From SKZT01 sp964478625 (GTDB lineage: Bacteria > Desulfobacterota > Desulfobacteria > Desulfobacterales > SKZT01): 64,000 nt of DNA. The notes beneath the pieces were generated by a model. It was given only the letters and a program-made list of their open reading frames with translations. It did not search any database and was not told the DNA's origin. Made by a program: the position numbers and the translations under genes. This document shows, one piece after another, positions 63,871 to 64,000 of the stretch. The DNA lies in assembly GCA_964478625.1 (NCBI GenBank), contig CAYZJH010000001.1, forward strand, positions 150,734-214,733. The letters are read 5' to 3'. The stretch's first letter is position 1, and each line of letters opens with the position of its first letter.

Positions 63871-64000
63871 GTTTTTTCCCCTTCATTATGAATTTTCAAT
63901 GACTAATACGCCTGACCATTGAGTTATCTTCAAAGCAATCTTGCCGAACGACAGGTTCGCCAGCGCTTTCCTATTGGTGGGACGCCATGTATTCGGTAGC

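Noticed and set aside
1..64000. tRNA, rRNA and CRISPR arrays
   Set aside because: No T-arm plus acceptor pairing, no rRNA stretches and no regularly spaced direct repeats were found by eye; a covariance-model scan would be needed to exclude a divergent tRNA.

Overview
The window reads as chromosome from a strictly anaerobic, meso-DAP, Gram-negative bacterium of the Desulfobacterota (sulfate-reducer type, most likely Desulfobacterales). The main reasons are an Rnf complex preceded by a multihaem cytochrome c, an RnfB fused to a GltD-like flavoprotein, an anaerobic Ni-Fe CO dehydrogenase operon, and a lipopolysaccharide-type envelope gene set. The assignment is from gene content only; no 16S rRNA or tRNA gene was found in the window.

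Layout. 1-0.4 kb: 3' end of a KAS III (FabH-like) gene. 0.5-7.2 kb (minus): the ion-pumping ferredoxin:NAD oxidoreductase operon, cytochrome c-rnfC-D-G-E-A-B. 7.5-26.2 kb (minus): a complete, uninterrupted division and cell-wall (dcw) cluster, mraZ-rsmH-ftsL-ftsI-murE-murF-mraY-murD-ftsW-murG-murC-murB-ftsQ-ftsA-ftsZ, ending in a radical SAM gene whose conserved N-terminus has no normal start codon. A sigma-70-type promoter and two MraZ boxes lie upstream of mraZ. 26.4-30.3 kb (plus): CO dehydrogenase operon (flavoprotein, CooF-like ferredoxin, CooS) closed by a hairpin terminator. 30.4-38.6 kb: plsY, Smr and PilZ proteins, a cysteine desulfurase, then the ffh-rpsP-khpA-rimM-trmD-SPOUT methylase-rplS-rnhB-yraN translation operon (minus). 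38.7-42.4 kb: rlmN, a PP-loop thiolase-like protein, nth and nfo. 42.5-50.6 kb: an exopolysaccharide export and regulation locus (FecR-like secreted protein, Wza-like SLBB lipoprotein, membrane J-domain protein, tyrosine autokinase, TPR protein, CpsB phosphatase).

51-64 kb is less dense and more accessory: a SleB-type hydrolase, a CDP-archaeol synthase-like domain fused to a metallophosphoesterase, a VOC protein, a sigma-54 activator followed by a near-perfect sigma-54 promoter driving a BCCT osmolyte transporter and a QueG-like Fe-S protein, a transposase remnant, an L,D-transpeptidase-family protein, a truncated group II intron 5' end, a HicAB toxin-antitoxin pair and an unusual ecotin. Two copies of a small palindromic intergenic repeat flank the sigma-54 activator.

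No CRISPR array, prophage, defence island or clearly new multi-gene system was found. The best candidates for novelty are the CarS-phosphoesterase fusion, the RnfB-GltD fusion, the sigma-54/BCCT/QueG-like unit, the membrane J-domain protein in the polysaccharide locus, and the non-standard start of the radical SAM gene.
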